64,000 nucleotides of DNA from Apiosordaria backusii (lineage: Eukaryota; Ascomycota; Sordariomycetes; Sordariales; Lasiosphaeriaceae): NCBI GenBank assembly GCA_030549205.1, contig JAUKTV010000009.1, positions 310,001 to 374,000 on the forward strand, written 5' to 3'. The notes beneath the pieces are model-generated. The model did not search any database. It was not told where the DNA came from and saw only the letters and a program-made list of their open reading frames with translations. A program made the translations under genes and the position numbers. Shown one piece after another: positions 56,812 to 64,000 of this stretch; position 1 is the first letter of the stretch, and each line of letters starts with the position of its first letter.

Positions 56812-59575
56812 TTACATGTCGAAGTTTGATGCACCAAACATCTGCTCGTCGTGAGTGTTGGTCCTAACGATCCTACTCATACGATTGGAGTTCCGAGGAT
56901 CAACATCGCGCATGTCATCCCAGTCATCATCCCTCCTCCGGTCCTGGTCATCATCCATATCCTCGTCCTCGTACTTGCTGTACCTGTCCCTCATGTGATC
57001 CTCAAGCGCACTCTCATCCACAAAGGTGAACCCCCGGAAGTTGGCCTGCACCGATGGTGAGAGGGGAGTCGATGTGGCGTACCCCTTGGCCAACGCTGCT
57101 GCCCGTTCGTTGAGCGACCCGTTGGTGTTGAGGGCATTGGTGAACTCGGGGTCGAAATAGGAGACATCGGTGTCGTTCTTCAGTTGCGGCTTGAATGGAG
57201 GGGTGATCAACTTCTTAGAAAGAGCATCCCAGTCGATATCGGCAAAGAAGGCGTGTCTCTTCAGCTCTTCGGCATCATCGGTCGCGCCGAGACGATGCTT
57301 CGGGTTCCGGTTCAGCAATCCCTTGACAAAATTCCGTCCTTCCAACGACAAAGTATCCCGGGGAAACCGAACCTTGCCAAAAGCAATGTTCTTGTACATT
57401 TGCTGGGTTTCTTCAGCATAGAATGGGCTCCATCCGCAGCACATTTCGAAAACCAAGACGCCCAAGGACCAGAAGTCAACCATCTTGGTGTAGCCTGTCT
57501 CGTCCAGGAGCACTTCTGGGGCCAGGTATTCCGTTGTGCCGCAAAACGTATTGGTCGTGTCGTTCTTGGTGAGGTTCGCCTTGGAGAGGCCGAAATCGCA
57601 AAGCGCAATGTGGCCGTTTGCATCCAGCAAAATGTTCTCTGGCTTCAAATCGCGATAAACAATGTCGTTCTTATGGAGATGTTGAATGGCGAGAATCAGT
57701 TCCGCAATGTAGAATTTGGCGCGCTTCTCCTCAAACTTGCCATCCTTCTGCAGATGCCAGAAAAGCTCCCCACCCGACATGTAATCGGTGACCAGGTAGA
57801 GATCCGAAGGCGTTTGGAAGGAGAACTTGAGGCCCACAATAAATGGTGAATCGGCCATGGCTGTTCGTACCAGAATGTTGCGCTCGCCAACAGTATGCGC
57901 CACTTCCTTCTTCTGCACGATGACCTTCTTCGATAAGACCTTCATGGCGTAAATGCGCTTCGTGTCCTTCTTGCGAACCTGATATACCTGACCGAACGTG
58001 CCCTTTCCGATTAGCCGCAAAATTTGGAAGTCTTCGGGCCCGTAATGCTTTGGCTCTGCTCGCTGGTAGAGCGCTTCGACGTAAATCTCCCCCGTGGGCG
58101 CGTTTTCGGCCATCGTGTCGGCGTGTCCTTTGAGTGGGAACCAACCACGGACCGGTCCTTCCCTCTCAGAGGATTTGGCCTGGAAATCGACATGACCCAA
58201 AAACTCTTCTCCATGTTGACCCTGCCCGTAGACCGAAATATCTACAAGCATATCGGAATCGATAACGTCACTGTTCTGTTGTTAGCCTCGGCACGTCAGC
58301 GTCTAGCAAGCAAATCACCTACAAGATGGCTTCCGCGTCCCATTTGGGGTTGGTTAAGGACCGCCGCGACCTGGAGGTACGGTTTCGAAAGGTATTGAAA
58401 TCCGAAAGGCTGGTGTTGCTGCTCTGCCTGCTTCGCATTGGAATTGCCATTGGCCTGCCAGAATCGCTCCCTGTGCGCTGAATCGGAACTCCACCCATGG
58501 CCACAGCGGCGATGGCAGCATCGTCGTCCATCTCTGAAGGGCGAGGGCCGGCAGAAATAAGCTCGCTTCGCTGGAAAACAACAACGACGTAAGGATTTTG
58601 ACATCGCTTTAGCCCTCTGGCTTCGGAGATCTTGACGGCCAGTTTTCCCCTTGGGGCTGGCACTCGAGCACCCTGAGATGTTGGGGTGTTGGTCGCAGTC
58701 CGATCAATACTGTCACCGTTGTGCCTCGAGCTGCTGTCATGCCCATCGCTAGAATGGGAGTGCTGGGTTGATGAAAGTGCGCGAGTTGGGGTGTTGGCAC
58801 CGCTCTTTTTTGCCGACACGTTTGTTAGCTTCTTGAGATGCAACACAGAGGCGGACTCGTAGGAAATTCTCTCGTGAGAAGTATCACGGGAACGACTTGG
58901 AGAGTTAGGGACAGTAGAGGCACGGCCGGCTGGGTTGGAAAGATGATGAGCGGGCACGGCAGATCCGTTCACCGTGGTCGTTGTCAGGGGCGCCAGCATC
59001 GACATCCTCCGTGCTTTGCCCTTCCCGGCGTCAGAGACACTGAGACGGCGAAGGTTGTCTACCAGAGACAGAGGAGGGGTCCCGCTTCGAGACTTCACGC
59101 TGCCCCGGTCTCCAGAATAGTTGCGCAACGACGATGGCTGCGAGACTGGAGGGGTTGGGTATGGATGCAACTGGCTGCCTTCCTGTGGCAACGACTCGGG
59201 CGGAGGCCCCAGAATCTCATGGGCCAGAAGAGGAGGACCTTCATCTGACGCTGAAGTACACGGCTCTGGCTCAGCAGGTGAGAGTGGGACCTCTGGCGGT
59301 GTGGCGGGTACCGGTGCCTCGTCGGTCTGGGGCCCGGGTGCCTTCTGGGTAGTCGCGGCTTGTCCACTCGTCCTGAAAGAACCAGAAAACAGTCGCGGAA
59401 AAGAGCTTGCACGAACCTGGTTGAAGTAGCTCATGATGCCCGGCAGTCGTCGATCTTGAAGGTCTGGTTGCGGAGTCGCGATACCAGAGCGCGGGGATTC
59501 ATAACCAATCTGATCCGCCGCTCCATCCTCTTCAGCTGCCGCGACAGACCTGCTGCGCTGGTTAACACCTTCCAT
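56812..59575 (-). CDS. SCH9: Sch9/SchA-type AGC protein kinase with C2-like domain
   Basis: Two exons: 59575-58323 and 58270-56812, for 903 residues. A long Ser/Pro-rich N-terminus leads to a C2-like domain (~310-480: KLAVKISEARGLKRCQNPYV, then WDAEAIFDVIDSDMLVDISV spliced across the intron). The kinase domain starts at ~499 (FQILRLIGKGTFGQVYQV): ATP Lys ~528, catalytic Asp ~625 (YRDLKPEN), DFG ~643 and activation-loop Thr ~659 (TNTFCGTTEYLAPE). The turn motif TPLSP (~819) and hydrophobic motif FRGFTF (Thr ~833) follow. This order is that of yeast Sch9 and Aspergillus SchA, TORC1-regulated kinases for growth and nutrient response. The AG acceptor used (AACAG|TGACG) restores EAIFDV; the other AG five bases earlier does not. 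Confidence 0.93.
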
Positions 59576-61440
59576 GGCGACGATGAGTTATTTTTTCCGA
59601 AGCACGGAGAAAGTAGGCAAAGCAAAGCAGGGGTTGTTCGTTGACCGAGGGGAAAAGGGGGGTAATAAGGGGGGTAATAAGGCGGGGCACAAATTGACAG
59701 GAGACAGTGACAGACGTGGGGAATAATGTGCTAGCTCATGGTGAATTGGGCAAATTGGGTTGGGGAAGAATCAAACAACAGGTGAGCCGATGAGATAGTT
59801 CTCGGGAGAGAGAGAGGGGCGGGATATACTACATCGATGACGAGAAAGCTGTAGCCGGGGGACGGGGTGAGGGGGCAGTTTTCTGGCTTTTACGATCGCC
59901 CCAGAAATGGCCTCACCCAGTAGAAAGCAGGGCAGCGTTATGGGGCAGGTCGTCAGGCTGGCAGTGCTTTGCAGGAATATGCAAAACCCGGGTGGCAGGC
60001 CGAGAGGAAACCCCTTCTGGCCGGGATTTTTTCTTGATGCGCTGCCGAACTCTCAGGCAGCCTGGAATTGGAAGCACCCTTGATGCTTGCCATGTGGTTT
60101 GTCGTGGATGCGATGGCCTCTGAGTGGGGGAATATCGAGCATTTTGCAGCGTGTATGGCCCAAGTTCAAGCCCCAAGGTCGGGTTGAGCGGAGGGGTGAG
60201 GGGGCTATTGGGGAGAGGAGGGGGGTGTGCCGACAGAACAATCCAGGGCAGTCTCCTAGCAGCCAGCAGCTTCCAAGTTCGCTCACTCAGCGAGTCAGGC
60301 CGCTCTCGGCTTGATACGCCCGCCCCGTTGGCGCACACAAATGCTGTCTTCAATCCCCCGTCGCCGCCGCCGCAAATCCCGGTACGACAATGCGCATGTG
60401 CAAATCAAATTGCTGAAGACGGCAGATACGCACGCCGATGCGTACATGGTGTGCTTGCATCTGGGTGAACATCTGGCCTTGCCAGCTCAAGAAACATCCG
60501 GTAGGCGGAACCGAGTGGTGTCCCCTGTTACACCCCCCCTCCCCTCACTTGTAGGGGAGCGGGAGCGGGAGTAGCAGCGCCGCATTGTGATGACAGATAC
60601 CGTAATCTGCACTCGCCCACTTTGCACTTGCGATGACGGCACTAGTCCGACTGACTCAACTTTCCCCTCGGGCGGGCGGCCAGCGAAGAGAAGGAAGATG
60701 CGGAGTCTGCAACGTTTTGTACGTATGGGCAGCCCGTGGTGTGAGTAGCGGGGTAGGGGAGCGACCGCCAATCCATGTTTGGGCAAGGGGGGGGTCCAAG
60801 GCACACGCAACAGGACGACAGCTGTCAAGGCCCCTCTGTCTCCATCGCCACCTCACTGCTGAGACCCAGCCACCCTGGGCCAGAGGGGTTTGCTGGTGTG
60901 GATAGGCAGGCAGGTAGGTAGTGACGTCCGTGGGCACCGTCAGGAACTGCCCGGCGTGCTCCGGAAGTGATGAATATGCGATGCGAAGCGAGGTCGTGGG
61001 TGTTGTTGGGGCTCTGTGTGTCGTCGTGGCTAAAAGCAATGGCGGCCTTCTGGAAGCCCGAGAAGAAAACTTGGGTAATATGGGGATAATATGAAGATGG
61101 AAGCGATGGGACAGGAAGATGCAACGAAGGGCTGGGGTTCAAACGGGGTAACCAGTGCCGCAAAACGACAAACAAAACAACTTACTTTGACATCATAGCT
61201 TGGGTTGCCCTCCGAAGCAGATCAAAACCTCCTCCCGAACCACTGGCGGAGGGTGCGGCAGCAGTTTCGCCTGCGGGGCCCGACATTTTGCCTCGCGTTG
61301 CTTTGCTCAGCAGCAGTCGATCGGGGACAGATAGAGGAGACCGGCTCGGACCGGGTTATCGGCGCAGAAGGCCGTGGGACCTTGTTGTGGGAGCGCGGCT
61401 GTTGTCGGTGTCGTTGGCGGTGATGGGTGGAGAGGAAGAA
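59576..61440. promoter_or_regulatory. SCH9 upstream region
   Basis: Presumed promoter and leader of SCH9. It contains a GGGGGGTAATAA direct repeat at about 59658-59682, G-rich runs and AGGCAGGCAGGTAGGTAG at 60904-60921. Short frames in it lack coding character. Confidence 0.45.
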
Positions 61441-64000
61441 TAGAAGGCAAGAAATGAAGCAGTATACCTGAGAGAAGTGTCTGCTGTATGCGTGGTATTG
61501 GGAGCGGCTAGGTGGCCGCGGGGATCCGCGGCAAAGGTAGGTCGGTCGGGATGTGGTTTAGATTGAAAAGCGGAAGAATCGCGCCTCGGGGCAAATGTTG
61601 CTTCAGAGTTAAAAGTGAATGCGTTGAATGGCGGCTTCCACTAGGAGTGCAAAGCCTAGGGTGCGAATAGTGGGGCATTGGTTGGCTACGAGCCCCTCTC
61701 CAGGTTGCGAGCTGGTGGCTTCAACGACAGAGCCGAGCGAGTGAGGTGTCCAAGAGGGGCAGTGAGAACCCGGCAGTGAGATCTAGGTAGGTGGCTGTCG
61801 TGTGTCTTCCAGTCTGGTCGTGAGGACAGCGCGCTTTCCAGCGGGTTACGGCCTTTGGCTTTGAATATTACGTCAAGAATAAAGGGCCTGTTGCCTCTTG
61901 TTTTGAGCTGCGAGTGTTGCGGGTTGCTGGCTGTCTGTCATATATAAAGCAATCTGTATCGCTGTCTCAGCCCCGAGACTTTGATGATGCAGACCACGAG
62001 ATAGGAAGATGGTCAGCGCTGCCAGCTCATCGTTTGTAGGCGCATGGCTGGTGGATGGCTGGGGTTGACGGCGACGATGGCAGTTCCATTCAGTCTACTG
62101 ACGAGCAAGATGCAGAAAATCCAATTACAAAGTGAATGGAAAAGAAGCAAGCAAGCGGGTAACCTGTGATGAGGTAGAGAAATGACATTTGCCCCCAACC
62201 ATTGAATTGAGTGTGCCGGGCCCAACTATTTTTGTTTGTGACGGGTCATGACCACCCAGAACACTGGGTCAAGGCCTAGGCCCTTGGAAGTGGCCAAGTC
62301 TTGACGTGGCTGCAGATAGGGAAGGAACTGGAGATCAAAGCAATGAAACAGTGAGGTCTGGAAGTCTCTTTTGTTGTACTCAACTCCGTATTTCTTGTTA
62401 TCCGTATACGATCTCATTGTATTGTAAGATATGAACGCCAAGACTTCCTATTTGGGAGGTATAAGTGGAAGTCGCCGCGCATGTTCAGCTCACAATTCTG
62501 GCATTTCTACTTGGGTCATTGCTCTACTCTTTAGTGTTGTCCTCTCCCGGATTCTCATACTTCTGGTTCATGTCGCCAATTCGCCAACCAAATCATGAAG
62601 ATTACCCACTGAAGTTCAGTGAATCGTATCTGCGGTTCTGAGTGCTTCCGGTCTTGCCCTAGCTTGAACCTTGGATTGACACCCGTTAGAAATGGCACAG
62701 GAGCCATCTAAACTTTGGAAAGATCAAATGCCGTGTTCCCGCCAGAGATCTGACATCAATATTGCAGGTTGGATTGACTTGAGCCTTTTGATATCCGAGG
62801 GCTGTGCCTCCCACAGGTGAATTTCCCGTAATTTCACAGCCTGTCAAAAACAACTTGCGGTCAGCAAGATGCTCTTTCTCCCGTCCCTCTACCCACAGCT
62901 CCGCCGAGAATATGCAGGTCATTTCGACACCGTATGGGCCTTCTCGTACTGCTCTGCATGTGCCAAGAGAACCGATCCGTGAGCCCGTCAGCTCTGATCG
63001 AAATCGCCCCAAACCAACTGCCCTTGGTGATGACGAGATCCAGACGTATCAAAGCCAGAGCCGCAGCGCCACCTCTTAGGCTCTCGTGTACTCTGCATCG
63101 TGGCAGGAGTACCACAAGCTTATCAACGTGCCAACCAAGCAGAAACCACAAACCACAACACGAGCTTCCATAGGTGCCGGTTGATGCTCCCGGGAAATAC
63201 AGGACGATGTACCAAAGCTATCAATATAGCACCATGCCAAGGTTGTACATGCACCGAAACCAGAATTCCTCGAAACTTACACGACTTTTTGGGGACATGC
63301 TACCCAGTTGTTTCTATCCCGTTCCATCTCTTGGCTTAGGCGAAGCCATACGCTGGCGGCCTCCAATATCCAGATCAACAACCCAAGACCGAAGCGTGCT
63401 CTGTTGGTTGGAGCAAGCCCGCGGCGGCGGCACATCTCCCCTCGTCCCAAGAACCGCAAACCGCAAAGCAGTCATTCAACTTGCCGAGAAAGAACCAACT
63501 ACGGGCTTCTGCATGTGTATCTGTACCAATGACAGGCCGGCGTTATATGTATGCTGACATCTGCTTCGCCTACCGTGTATCTTTCGCAGGTCATCTCCAG
63601 ACTCCCACAGCATCTATCCATCTGCAGAAGTGGCATCTACCCTGTGGTACGTTCCACATTATATCAGGAAGTGCTATTCATACCCAGAAACTCTCGCTTA
63701 TAGTCCGGTATACCCCGTATCACCACATGAGCCTCGTGATCTGTGTTGCCACTCTCGGTTCCAAGTTCAGCGGTTCGTCCCAAGTTCAATAGATTCAAAA
63801 ATTCCAAAGGGGCAATGTTTGGCGGTTCCAATCTACGATTTTGATATCTGGCCCTTTCTCACTCTCTCAACCTACTTCATCTGAGTAATAGACAGTCTCG
63901 CCACTTGAGTTATCTTGTCCAGAGTACCACCTCCAGCTTAACCCATGTTGCTCATTTAAACCCCAAGTGGCCTCGTTTACGAATTCACCCCAAGGACCAT
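61441..64000. other. No gene recognised to the right edge
   Basis: About 2.5 kb with only short, unconvincing frames on both strands. A CATATATAAAG TATA-like word lies at 61938-61948 and ATCTAGGTAGGTGG at 61782-61795. A gene reading in from beyond the window cannot be excluded. Confidence 0.4.

Noticed and set aside
1..64000. CRISPR arrays, prophage, bacterial operons, secondary-metabolite cluster
   Set aside because: No regularly spaced repeats, no bacterial-style operons, and no PKS, NRPS or terpene synthase genes. The content is dispersed eukaryotic housekeeping genes.

Overview
This window looks like nuclear DNA of a filamentous ascomycete, most likely a Sordariomycete in the Sordariales (Podospora/Chaetomium/Neurospora relatives). 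The taxon is an inference. The signs are short introns (mostly 50-110 nt) with GTRNGY donors and CTAAC/CTGAC branch points, genes on both strands at about one per 3 kb, C-rich third codon positions, TTAGGG-type repeats, a Zn2Cys6 regulator and one decayed AT-rich transposon relic. I find 21 protein genes, most of them rebuilt exon by exon because the real proteins are spliced.

Layout. 0-7 kb: the C-terminus of an unrecognised protein, a TMEM70-like mitochondrial membrane protein, the ERAD factor Hrd3/Sel1L and a WDR89-like WD40 protein. 7.5-14 kb: cytosolic acetoacetyl-CoA thiolase (ERG10) and the U5 snRNP GTPase Snu114. 14-22 kb: mostly non-coding, with the small cytosolic Fe-S targeting protein CIA2 in the middle and a 4.3-kb divergent upstream region leading to a Zn2Cys6 regulator that resembles CLR-1/ClrA. 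26-28 kb: a CHR-family chromate-type transporter. 28.2-29 kb: a small repeat island with a Pol III-type unit, telomere-like repeats and a 345-bp inverted-repeat element flanked by TA. 29-36 kb: Sfr1/Mei5 recombination protein (frame broken), SDH2, a small secreted protein and a secreted duplicated-cysteine-module protein. 37-46 kb: ADE2, DUS4, a transcription-type cyclin (frame broken) and PRP4. 47-60 kb: an S6K/Psk1-like kinase, a DOMON-cytochrome b561 protein, ATP14 and a Sch9-type kinase. 60-64 kb: no gene found.

How the genes relate. These are ordinary dispersed housekeeping genes, not a cluster. Shared themes are mitochondrial energy (SDH2, ATP14, the TMEM70-like protein), splicing (SNU114, PRP4), and nutrient/TOR signalling (two S6K-type AGC kinases about 8 kb apart, both with a visible hydrophobic motif).

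The most useful second-look items are two single-base frame breaks, each in a G homopolymer of an otherwise well-preserved gene, which suggests sequence error rather than gene death; the transposon/Pol III/telomere-repeat island at 28.2-29.0 kb; the secreted protein whose two cysteine modules are each cut by an intron at the same codon; a degenerate ~21-bp array at 49.5 kb; and a coding-like but interrupted stretch at 16.4-16.8 kb. I did not find a clearly new multi-gene system.
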